64,000 nt of DNA from NCBI GenBank assembly GCA_963575745.1, contig CAUYUJ010006557.1:177001-241000 (forward strand). The letters run 5' to 3'. Position numbers and translations under genes: made by a program. This document shows positions 1-8,951 of the stretch, one piece after another; the stretch's first letter is position 1, and each line of letters starts with the position of its first letter. The stretch is from Prorocentrum cordatum (Eukaryota; Sar; Dinophyceae; Prorocentrales; Prorocentraceae). Below the pieces are notes generated by a model. The model did not search any database. It saw only the letters and a program-made list of their open reading frames with translations, and was not told the origin of the DNA.

Positions 1-15
1 AATGAGATCTACAGT

Positions 16-1095
16 ATGATGAGTCGAATCGCAAAGCAGGAACTGGCAGCGGGACAACCTTCACATCATCATTATGGTGAGTCTGAAGAGAGAGAGAGAG
101 AGAGAGAGAGAGAGCTGAACGACGACGGTTACGCGCTTTCCTTCTACATGGACCAGGACGAAGATGATGATTACGTCGAGTTCACCTATGACGAGGACAC
201 GGACCTACACTACAGAGAGTACTACACGGAACAGGGTGAATGGACATTCGGTGCCTACGACAATTACTGGAACTGGTATGAGCGGAGTGAAGTGGATGCA
301 TACCTCGACGAGCTCGACCTTGAGGAAGCGTATCAGATGAGTGGCTTTCGACCGAAATGGAGATTCAATGGACGACGGAAAGGGAAAGGAAAAGGACGCG
401 GACGATTCAGCAGCAAAGGACGAGGTCGAGGTCGATTCAGCAACAAAGGACGAGGTCGAGGTCGAAAAGGTAAAGGACGTGGAAATGATGGACAGTACAA
501 CTCAGACGCGAACTACGGCGGCAAGAGTGGCGGCAAGCGAGACAGCAAGAACAAGGGCGGACCAAGCGGAAAGGGCTGCAACATCTGCGGTTCCAAGTGG
601 CATATGGACAGCGACTGTCCTGCAAAGGACAAGAGCGACGGCAAAACATCTGGCTTTGCACGGCATCACTACAGCGGGCATGACGGAGGTTCTGGAGTCG
701 CCCTGGCAGCAGATCATCACTTGGACTACGAAGCTCAGCAGCCGACAAAAGGACACGTTCTTGATTATCAAAATGGACCGCTCAGGACCCTGGGACCTGG
801 CAAGACGATGATTCAATTGAGCAACGTAATCGGCAACCACATCGAGGCAGAGGCAAAGGCAAAGACGGAAAAGGTTGCGGAAGTCAGGCATCATCATCGT
901 CATGGTTTCAGAGAGACAGTCCTGGACGGATACCACCTTGGATTGGTAGCAGCCGTATTCCCGAGTACAGCCCATCAACTGGATCATGGAGTGTTTTGTC
1001 TTCAGTCAGCGAGTCTGGAGCTTCACCTCCACCGGGCACGTGTCATGATGCTGATGACAGGCCAGTTGGATCCAAGTCAAGCTTCAGTGACATGA
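16..1095 (+). pseudogene. Copia gag-like ORF with CCHC zinc knuckle (5' truncated by window)
   Basis: This is the nucleocapsid-type gag region. A basic stretch rich in Lys, Gly and Arg (about codons 113-155, with repeated GRGRF/GRGRGR) precedes a CX2CX4HX4C zinc knuckle at 577-618 (CNICGSKWHMDSDC), the RNA-binding motif of copia and retroviral gag. The N-terminal part is acidic and Tyr-rich. The ATG at 16 is only the first in-frame Met in the window; the true start may lie upstream. The frame used here is frame 1. From 765 frame 0 is also open and encodes a sensible Gly/Arg/Lys-rich segment (RGRGKGKDGKG) leading into protease, so a gag-pol frame change falls somewhere between the zinc knuckle (618) and about 840. 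It could be a programmed shift or simple decay. Codons near the 3' end of this ORF are probably not native. Confidence 0.75.
87..114. repeat. (AG)n microsatellite inside gag
   Basis: About 14 AG dinucleotides in a row. In the gag frame it reads as alternating Glu/Arg. Its length could vary and shift the frame, which fits the decayed state of this copy. Confidence 0.9.
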
Positions 1096-2831
1096 TCGGT
1101 ATCTCGAGTTCGGCAAGTAGCGGTAGACATCCTGGGTTTACACCCCCTGGAGCTCGAGCGACTGCGTTTCAATTTCCCGATCGACCCACTCGAGACCAAC
1201 TCGGCTCCTCCATGATCAACGAAGAACCCGACGAATCAATATCAGATAAGAAAATGACTAAGGGTTCATTATCAGATCTATGGAATACCAACACCAATCT
1301 GTACACGATAAACTATGGAAACAGGAACGACCATGATAACCAGATCCTCATGACGAGCGTACGTGGCAAACAGCGGTTGGGCCTTATTGTCGATCCTGGT
1401 GCATCAAAGGGCCTCGGCGGCACGGACACAGTTCGAGAGATCTGTGAACACCTCTTGTGGCCCAAGAAGCAGGACATCAGCCTCAGGAAGTCCAGCTCCA
1501 ATCTCTCGGGTATCGACGGTAAGCCAAGCCCATCACTGGGTCTGGGAACTATACCACTCAACCTGAAGGCATTACCCAAGGCCACTTTCTCGATGGATTT
1601 GCTCGGTGGATCTGGATCAAGATGCCCATGTCTCCTGCCCAACGAGTCCATCATCGAGCATGCTGGATCTATCTACGCGAATGTGCTACCACACAAGGAT
1701 GGCGTCTTGGTGATCAATCATCTCGGCGCTATGGGCAAAAAGGTGGCCCCAACCACGTTTCTTCGCATCCTGTACACGGACTCGGGCCACTACCTTTTGC
1801 CTATCGACGATCCCTTCGCAAATACCAGCAAGGAAGCAGCAGCACTACGGCGAGCAGTCAAGGACTACATGGAGTTCATCTTCGACGCTGAGGCGCCAGC
1901 CAAGAGCTCCACCACGACCGTGATGCACAACGTATTGGAGAACGGAAATACTGGCGTCGGCCACGGGTCAGAACCTCTCGCTGGGTGCGCCTCGAGCCCA
2001 GTCGAGACCAATTCGTCGGCCACGTTGCTTGCCGGACAGTCAATGGCTCGAAAGGATGCGGCTCAACATGAACAGAGTGACGACACCTCTCGTGAGACAG
2101 CGACAGCACCAAAGAATGGCGGAGAGACCTTCAGCAGCAGCACTTCAGAAAGTAGAATGAGACTGAGAGATTATCAAGCAGACAGTAGCAGGAAACATGA
2201 AGGTCAGCGTCATTCTCAGATAAGATCGACACCGACGAGATCTCCTTCCAAGATATGTCAAGACTTCTACAAGCGCTGGGCCTCTTTTGATGGTTCTCAG
2301 TGGACTGGCAAGAACCTGTGGCCATGTTCTTGCGATGCTGAAGACATTCAACTACTAGAAAAGAAGTATCGGGCCATACCTGAGGAGTTCTACCATCTCA
2401 GTCAGCTTCCGATCATCACACCGATCAACGCGATGTTATGGGTCGACCACATGAAAGGCTTCAAGCTTCATCTTCAAGAACGTATGGCAGGAAGTGGTAG
2501 ACTTTCCTACAGATGCATGAAGCTGGGCTTGCAGGTGGCATTTCCTGTCGATTATCGGTATGGCTGGAACTTGGCGGACGCGGGCCATCAGAACATCCTC
2601 ACAGCAGTCAGAGCTGCGCTTGGCATCAAGACATCCTGGTGGTCTCCTACCTGTACTCCCTGGTCTCAGGCTTCCAGAGGTGATGCCGAGAAGCGCGAAG
2701 CAGAACGTCAAGCCCAACGGCCTACTCTGGAATGGTGTGTTTCGCATATTCACGCCGGGCAGCATCGCGGAGAGCATGCGGCACTCGAGAACCCGAACAC
2801 CAGCGACATATGGGACAAGTCTTGCCTCTGA
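765..2831 (+). pseudogene. Copia pol, part 1: aspartic protease and methyltransferase-like segment
   Basis: Frame 0 is open from 765 after a TGA at 762. The protease active-site motif VDPGASKGLGG is at about 1389-1421; Asp in D-P-G-A replaces the usual D-S/T-G, a form I know from dinoflagellate copia elements. Downstream, at about 2515-2820, comes a segment reading LGLQVAFPVDYRYGWNL, then WWSPTCTPWSQASRG (2635-2680), then HAALENPNTSDIWD (near 2780-2817). The spaced Pro-Cys and Glu-Asn-Pro resemble motifs IV and VI of cytosine-C5 methyltransferases, but a clear SAM-binding motif I is not visible, so activity is doubtful. The reading frame ends at an in-frame TGA (2829-2831) and resumes directly behind it, so this is a nonsense mutation within one polyprotein. 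Confidence 0.75.
2147..2168. repeat. 22-bp purine-rich word repeated downstream of pol
   Basis: The purine-rich word beginning AGAAAGTAGAATGAG is identical at 2147-2168 (inside pol) and 18886-18907 (90 bp after the pol stop). The second copy sits where a polypurine tract and 3' LTR would be expected. Confidence 0.6.
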
Positions 2832-4286
2832 ATACTTCCAAACCTTGGCATGCGGCAGTATATCGGGGATCACTGTCCATTCGGCGCGATCAACGACGAA
2901 GGCGAGCCCATTCGGAAGAGAACAAAGTACCTGAGCACCTTTGGCCTTCGCGGAGTGGCACGACATTGCAGATGCAAAGTACCCCATGGACAGCTTGTTG
3001 GACACACTGGAGGAGTTCACAAGACAGCTCGCGCAGCTGTGTACCCTAAGTTGCTGTGCGACGCGATTGGCAAGGACATCCTCAAGCTTGTCGGCCAGTC
3101 AGCTCTCAGCTACTATCAGTACGCGGACGACTACGAGGCTGTCGACAACGATCACCTTCTTCTCTGGTCTTGTCCTAGATGCAAGCATGGAACCAAGACG
3201 GATCTGCCTCACTCTCGAGTTGCTGGCCAGTGCAAGATGGCTGGCACGAAGACCCCTCGCGCAGCTACACCGGCTGCGGCTCCCGCAGTACCAGCAGCGG
3301 CCCAGGACTTGGACGACGACATGGAACAGGCGGCTCCACCACCTGTGGCAGCTGCTCCAGAGGAGCCACCAGACGAACCTCCAGACCTTGAAGAGCCTGC
3401 AGTTCAGCCTCTACAAGAGGTGCCACTCGAGCCAGACCAACACGACAGGCCAGATCAGCACGACAAACCAGATCAGCACGACAAGCCAGATCAGCACGAC
3501 AAGCCAGACCAACACGACAAGCCAGATCGACACGACAAGCCGGATCAAGCCGAAAAGGAAGTCGAACATCCCAAGGCAGCAGCAGAAGAGCCCAAGATCG
3601 CAAAAAAGGAATGGTACGACGTGAAACCGAGCTTCAACTTGGCGAATCTTCTCAAGCGGGTGAAAGAAGCAGTCGCCAACAAAGATAAGAAGGAATGTAT
3701 CCGATGTCTTCTTGGGCTACATGTTCGGTTTTGGCACGCCTCGGTTCCAGATATGGCCATCCTGTTGAAGCAGGGCGACTGCTGGACTCCATGGCTTGCA
3801 CGCATCCTGGTTCTCGTTCCAAAGGCTTGTAAGGACTGCCGAGACTACCGACCACCAGCGACGAAGCCTCAAGTCGGCATCACTTCGGCGGTCTACTTCA
3901 ATCATCCTGTTCAGATAGACTTATTTTACCAATGGGACGAGTGCTACATCCTTGTCATCGATGAGTTCAGCAAGTACAAGGTGGCCGATTTCCTCAAGGA
4001 CCGCACTGCTGGCGAACTTCTCTCAGCGGTCCTTCGTTGTTGGCTCAGATATTTCGGCCCACCATCTCGACTGATCTTGGACCAGGAGGGCGGCATGGTC
4101 TCAGAGTTGGCTTCTCGGATGTGCGACAAATTTCATATCATACGGCATTTCGCAGGCACGGACGACCACACGATGACGGGCTTGGTCGAAAGGTGGATTT
4201 CTCTAGTCCGACTGTGCTCGTTGAAGTTGAAAAAGAGTTGTCAATCTCAGGGCCTGCAGGTTACAAGCACCGACATCATCCAATAG
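2832..4286 (+). pseudogene. Copia pol, part 2: integrase HHCC domain and catalytic core
   Basis: The frame continues from the TGA at 2829. After a segment resembling the family's region behind the methyltransferase-like part (CPFGAINDEGEPIRKRT), a Pro/Ala-rich linker and an Asp-Gln-His-Asp-Lys-Pro array, the integrase zinc module appears at about 3718-3840: H-X4-H (HVRFWH) and C-X2-C (CKDC). The DDE core follows: Asp in QIDLF (about 3917), Asp in LILDQEGG (about 4078), and Glu in GLVERW (about 4188), with exactly 35 residues between the second Asp and the Glu. This D-35-E spacing is diagnostic for retroviral/copia integrase, which joins cDNA to the host genome. The frame ends at TAG (4284-4286), and the next pol part continues in the same frame. 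Confidence 0.88.
3435..3546 (+). repeat. 18-bp tandem repeat encoding (DQHDKP)n
   Basis: Six imperfect 18-bp units encode Asp-Gln-His-Asp-Lys/Arg-Pro in the pol linker between the methyltransferase-like segment and integrase. The unit keeps the reading frame, so copy-number change is tolerated by the polyprotein. Confidence 0.88.
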
Positions 4287-4766
4287 GCGGCCATGGTATC
4301 TAACTCTCTTGTATCCTACGGAGGACAGACAGCCAACCAGGTGGTGTTGGGCTTCACGCCTCGGGACTTCTACGACATGGAAGCCACCACCCTGGACTCG
4401 GTCACGCCAGCTGCAGAGAGCTGTCCGGACCCCTTCGAGTCGGCGCTGAGGCTCAGAATGCAAGCAAAGATTGCCATGGCTAAGAGTCTTGTGGAAGAGC
4501 GAATCGCCAGATGCAATCGCACACGTCAGCAGCAGACTCCTCCTGGACAGCGACTTCAACCAGGTGAGCCTGTTGATATCTACCGCGTACCAGAACGGAA
4601 AGATCAATCTGGATGGCGAGGACCAGCTGAACTGGTCAAGCTCTCACAGGGAACTGGCATCGTTGTCTGGAACGGCATTCCTTACATCCTGCCGACCAGG
4701 CACATCAGGCGACATTCCATCAATCTTGAGAAGATAAAGTTGGACGACGGCAGCCACTACGCCTAA
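4287..4766 (+). pseudogene. Copia pol, part 3: integrase C-terminal region
   Basis: Same frame as the previous part, separated only by TAG at 4284. The segment NSLVSYGGQTANQVVLGFTP matches the usual sequence behind the integrase Glu, where the family has a conserved P-x-x-x-V-x-G. The later stretch (PGEPVDIYRVPERKDQSGWR, then PAELVKLSQGTGIVVWNGIPYILPTRHIRRH) resembles the SH3-like DNA-binding C-terminal domain of copia integrase. It ends at TAA (4764-4766), again with the frame open immediately behind it. Confidence 0.8.
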
Positions 4767-6401
4767 ATGCTGAAAGGATCGGAGGAAGTCACAGACCTGA
4801 TCAAGCTCATGGACCTTATCGAGGGCACGACCTACGGCCAGTACACGCGGATTGGCGAGATATTCGACGGCACTACCATGAGCTGCTTTCCACCAGTTTC
4901 TCAGCTACGACTTCTGGTACATTGGACACTATGTATGAAGATCTATCAGCGAGCGTTTCATCTCAAGAGCGTGGATGGCTTAATCTATGGCACTTCGGTC
5001 AGAAGGATCCCAACTCTCGATCGGATCCACTACGGACTGCTGGTGACCTGGGCTCGCTCGGACCATGTGCACTATCTGGCACAGGAGGTTCGACCAGATA
5101 AAGGGCTCAACATCGGCGATTTCTCCAAGAGTGACTGGGACGACACATCCTTCTTCCTTATGTATCGCACGGAGCTACCGGTCGACCCCTACCTCGACGA
5201 GTACCGCATTCCTGACATCAACGACCTGAGCAACATTGACGTGATGCCCGAGAGCATGCGAGACATTGAGCAGGACATTCGTGACATGGTAGGCCTCCTT
5301 CCTGACGATGGTGATTGGGAGGACTCTATTCTGTCGTACTCGCCAGATGCCAGCATGAGGGCCGGCAACAAACCTTCCCTGGCAGAGGCGACCTCGATGT
5401 CTCAGGACTACGACACGGCACGCTCAACACCATCATCACCGAAGGCCCCGACGATTACCAGGTCAACAGATCACAACATGACGTTTCCTGGCGCTTCTTT
5501 TCAGACACCTCAACGGAAGACATCCACAAAAGAAGTAAGTTTCAAGACACCGGAGACAATCGAGCAGGTAAGTCCACCCAAGGCGCATCGGCAACCGCTG
5601 GTGCCCATTACTGTGGCCGAACCTCCAGTACAACTTCGACTGCATCAGGCACCACCAGAACGGCCAGCACCCGTTCCAGCACCTTGGATCACACCAGTAC
5701 CTAAACCTTTACCTGCGACGCCATTGCCATCAACATCTTCAACACTAATGCCAATGTCTTGGCCAGCGACATCATTACCAGCAGAATCATCTTGGCAGGC
5801 GTCCGTACCTGTTGCACCTCTGCCTCCTCCTGCAGCACAAGCTATTCGATCGTCGCCTCCAGCTGTGACGCAGCCAGTACATCAAACAACATTACCGAAG
5901 ATGGCGAGCGAGGTGTTGCCAGAGGTTCCCTTTTCCATGCAGACACCGACACAGGAGCTCGACATATCGAAGGCGCTGAGCGAGATACTTCCAGAGGTTC
6001 CTTATCCTGAATCGACACAGGCTCAGGGGCCAGACGTGTCAAGGATGGCGAGCGAGACGATGCCAGAGGTACCATATCCTGAACCTGCATCGGCTCCGGA
6101 GCTCGATCTGTCCAAGGCGCTGAGCGATGCACTTCCTGACGTACCTGTACCTCAATCTGATCAGCAATCTGAACTGGATCTCTCAAAGGCCTTGAGTGAA
6201 CAGTTGCCGGAAGTTCCAGTACCTACTGTAGTACAGACAGGCATGACATCTCCAGAATCTCGGCCATCTAAGAGAGACCACGACGATGTGAATCCTGGGG
6301 CGTCGGTTTCCATGGAACAGCCTGCGGTCAGGCCATATGCCGGATCGCCGTATCATCCACTTGGTGATCAAGATCCGCAGACGCTCTCTCCCGACGACTG
6401 A
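4767..6401 (+). pseudogene. Copia pol, part 4: linker between integrase and RT with repeats
   Basis: The first ~190 codons are ordinary acidic protein sequence without a domain I can name. The rest is Pro/Thr/Ser-rich and low in complexity. At about 5896-6235 a unit of roughly 25-29 codons repeats four to five times (SKALSEILPEVPYPE, SRMASETMPEVPYPE, SKALSDALPDVPVPQ, SKALSEQLPEVPVPT). Long linkers of this type are common between integrase and RT in dinoflagellate copia polyproteins. The frame ends at TGA (6399-6401) and stays open after it. Confidence 0.65.
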
Positions 6402-6638
6402 CAGCATCTTCAAGAGCTACCAGCAGAAGACCGAATTCCCATCGGACTTCCAGTTCAAGCGGACATGCCAGAGAGCAGCGCCCCTCCAATCGAACACGTG
6501 GACCTCTACGCCAGACGGAACATCTCGACGAGCTGCTTGGACCTCCTGGCGGACGACGAAGAGTACCTGAATGATCTTCGAGAATCTTACCTCTCAGACT
6601 CTATGACGGCGGTGATTGAGCAGCAGCGACAGGCTAAT
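6402..6638 (+). pseudogene. Copia pol, part 5: last 79 codons before the nested insertion
   Basis: The frame continues from TGA 6399 and ends with VIEQQRQAN, where the AAT codon (6636-6638) is the last copia codon before the foreign sequence. The codon that follows in the empty site is TAC at 16619. The predicted residues PRTLRK after Asn belong to the inserted element. Confidence 0.8.
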
Positions 6639-6801
6639 CCCCGCACGCTGCGCAAGTGAGCAGTCGTCTCAGGGCGAACGCGCGGCGCGCGCCCGCGGCG
6701 GCCCGTAAAGCGGGACAGGCCTACGCGGGCGGGCCGTGCGACGCTCTCAGGCGGCCTCGTCCAACGAGGGCACCCGGGCGGCCAAGGGAGGCCGCAGCAG
6801 C
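6637..6801 (-). repeat. Split direct repeat B2 (165 bp), outer end of the YR element
   Basis: Identical over its length, as read by eye, to 6902-7066 (offset 265 bp). It starts at the AT that joins the copia codon AAT, so it forms the 3' end of the element on the - strand. Confidence 0.9.
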
Positions 6802-6844
6802 GCCGCAGGTCAGCCTTCGAAGAAGGAGGGAGGAGAGAGGGAGG

Positions 6845-6903
6845 GGGCCGAGAAGCTGCAGACGACTGCAATCAGCGGGCGCGATGGGGATAAGAAGGAG
6901 CAT
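6845..6903 (-). repeat. Split direct repeat A2 (59 bp)
   Basis: Matches 16560-16618 over 59 bp (offset 9,715 bp). It is separated from B2 by a 43-bp purine-rich stretch (6802-6844) that has no counterpart at the A1 end. Confidence 0.9.
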
Positions 6904-7066
6904 CCCCGCACGCTGCGCAAGTGAGCAGTCGTCTCAGGGCGAACGCGCGGCGCGCGCCCGCGGCGGCCCGTAAAGCGGGACAGGCCTACGCGGGCGGGCC
7001 GTGCGACGCTCTCAGGCGGCCTCGTCCAACGAGGGCACCCGGGCGGCCAAGGGAGGCCGCAGCAGC
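6902..7066 (-). repeat. Split direct repeat B1 (165 bp), behind the recombinase stop
   Basis: Second copy of the 165-bp repeat. It begins 11 bp beyond the stop codon of the recombinase ORF (7078) and abuts A2, giving the internal A/B junction from which the circle junction would be copied. Confidence 0.9.
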
Positions 7067-7077
7067 CATACCCAGGC

Positions 7078-8070
7078 TCAAAGCCCTTGCGAAGTGACAA
7101 GGTTTCGGCGGGCGGCCGCGAGCTGAATGGGCCACACAGCTGGGCCAACATTCAGAAAGGATGCGACGAGGAGGTCGCTTGCTTCGGCGAGGTAAGAAAC
7201 GCGGTCCCGAGCGGCTTCAGCCAATGATGGGAGGACTGCAGAGGCGGCAGCATCGTGGAGATAGCGCTCTGTACTGGAAGCTAGCCGCCAGCGATCACGC
7301 CAGAAGACGCGATTAATGCCGTCCGAAATATCGGTTCTGAAGCGCAGCGCAGGGGACAGATCGAACCCCGATGGCGCTCTGGCGAGCGGGACGCCCAGCG
7401 CCGAAAGAAGATCGAGCCACCGAGTGCGGAAGCCGCTTTGACCGAAGGTCAATAGGGGATCGGTGGGACTCAAATCTCTAAAGACCAGCTCCATCATCCT
7501 GACCACAGCACGATCGGAGCACCGAGCGTGTTGACGCTCTCCGCCAGACCCCCGGGCCTCCGGAACAGAGATGCTCAGCAAAGCGTCGCCCGTGGACTCA
7601 CGGCGGTCAATGGGCAGAGTGAGGTCGCTCCGGCGGGCGGTTGCCAACTCACCAGGCCTCACGGACATAGTGAACCCGGCAAGCAGCAGGGTGGCCATAT
7701 CCGGCCAGTCCCATGCGAGGCACAACGCTACCATGGCGCGCAGCAGAGCACGCGGTAGCGGTGGGAGGGGGCAGGGAGGCTTGGAAGGGATCCACCGCTC
7801 CGCCACATCCCACGCCTCGGTGAGGAAGCCCCTCCAGTGGGGCTGAAGGGCCTGTGCTCCCCGGATCGCATTCACGAGGACGAGGCGGGGGAAGCCAGCA
7901 TCGTACAACCACACGCCGAAGGTCGCGAGCGCTCTCCCGAGCAAGATGCCGCTGCGAGCCCATGTGGCAAGTGCCACTCCTGTGTGCTCGGCGCACCACA
8001 CGTCAAACGCCTTAAGCGAACGAGTGCGCTGGTCGCCGCAAGAGGGGACGCGCCGAGAGTGGCTCTCCAC
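7078..8070 (-). CDS. Tyrosine recombinase of the nested YR retrotransposon
   Basis: The protein would integrate the circular cDNA of the element. The N-terminal half (SLKAFDVWCAEHTGVALATWARS, then LFGVWLYDAG-like text) has the helical look of a core-binding domain. The catalytic half shows SVRPGEL (first catalytic Arg) near residues 130-140, then SPALRFRTDISDG (second Arg; the His of H-x-x-R is replaced) and FWRDRWRLASSTERYLHD, where Trp stands in the second His position and the Tyr of ERYLHD (codon near 7260) is the predicted nucleophile. Some substitutions are seen in known eukaryotic YRs, so activity cannot be judged by eye. The frame begins at GTG in the track sense; it is open up to a stop at 8374, so the true start is uncertain, and part of the N-terminus may lie in another frame. 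The stop is 11 bp from repeat B1. Confidence 0.78.
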   Translation of the reverse strand: MESHSRRVPSCGDQRTRSLKAFDVWCAEHTGVALATWARSGILLGRALATFGVWLYDAGFPRLVLVNAIRGAQALQPHWRGFLTEAWDVAERWIPSKPPCPLPPLPRALLRAMVALCLAWDWPDMATLLLAGFTMSVRPGELATARRSDLTLPIDRRESTGDALLSISVPEARGSGGERQHARCSDRAVVRMMELVFRDLSPTDPLLTFGQSGFRTRWLDLLSALGVPLARAPSGFDLSPALRFRTDISDGINRVFWRDRWRLASSTERYLHDAAASAVLPSLAEAARDRVSYLAEASDLLVASFLNVGPAVWPIQLAAARRNLVTSQGL

Positions 8071-8951
8071 CTTCGCCCGAGGGCCTCGGAAGCCCCCTCG
8101 GGAAGGGCAGGCTCCAGAGAGGCAGGCCAGTCCTGGCGCCCTGCCACGAAGGCTGACGCGGGCGGCTCTTGACCAGAGGGATTGGCAGGAGTGGTAGCTG
8201 CCGCTCCGGCGGAAGCCCGAACACGCCTGCGCTTGCGACGCGAGGTGCGGCCGCGTTGCTCGGCGCGGGGGGCCTCGACGACCTCGCCGGTGCTCGGCGC
8301 GGCTTCCGGCTGGCGGTCCGTGCCGTCCAGGATCAGAGGCCTGAGTCCTGGGGAGTGCTCGCGCCGCCTGCGGTCAACAGCGCACAGCGTCTCGGAAAAC
8401 GCAGCCGAGCGGGCGGCGGCAGGTGCTGCGGAGCGGGAGCGCTCATCGCAACTAATGGCGGTCCGTGGCGTGACGGGCGCCGCAGAGCACGGGCGCCCGA
8501 CGCCACGGCGCTCGCGCGGATGCGACGCCTGGGCGCCCGAATGAGCCCTAGCCTCGACCACGTCGCGATAGCTAGCCGTGTGCTTATCCGCACGCTCCTT
8601 CGCTTGAGCTGCAAAAGTAGCGCTACCAGCCGTGGCGGGAGCTCTCGGGGGTGCGCCGGCAGCGGCTGCGGCGGCGCCTCCACCCGAAAAGCCCGAGGCG
8701 GAAGCGGACCCTCTGACGCACTCGGCAGTGCGAGAGCGGGCGATGCGCAACGCAGCCTTCTGGCGCTGGCGCGGCCAGTGTCGTCTGCAAAAGCTCAGCC
8801 AGCTCTCCTGCACTTGGACCCCAAGCCTCCGCGCCTCGACCGAATTCAACTTCGGTAAGAGCGGCGTCGAGAACATCGACCGAGGCACGGAACCGCGCCA
8901 GAGCGCGCCGTTCGTCACGCACGCGCCTCGCAACTGTGGCCGTCGGGCCAA
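8012..8951 (-). CDS. Possible N-terminal part of the recombinase ORF, in another frame
   Basis: This frame is open from 8951 down to 7872, but only its upstream part looks coding. It has a basic patch (TSRRKRRRVRAS) resembling a nuclear localisation signal, followed by DWPASLEPALPEGASEALGRRW and ATSALVR, which run naturally into RSLKAFDVW of the recombinase frame. That would require a frame change at about 8010-8040. It overlaps the end of the long RT ORF (8623). Because GC-rich DNA leaves many frames open here, this assignment is tentative. Confidence 0.4.
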
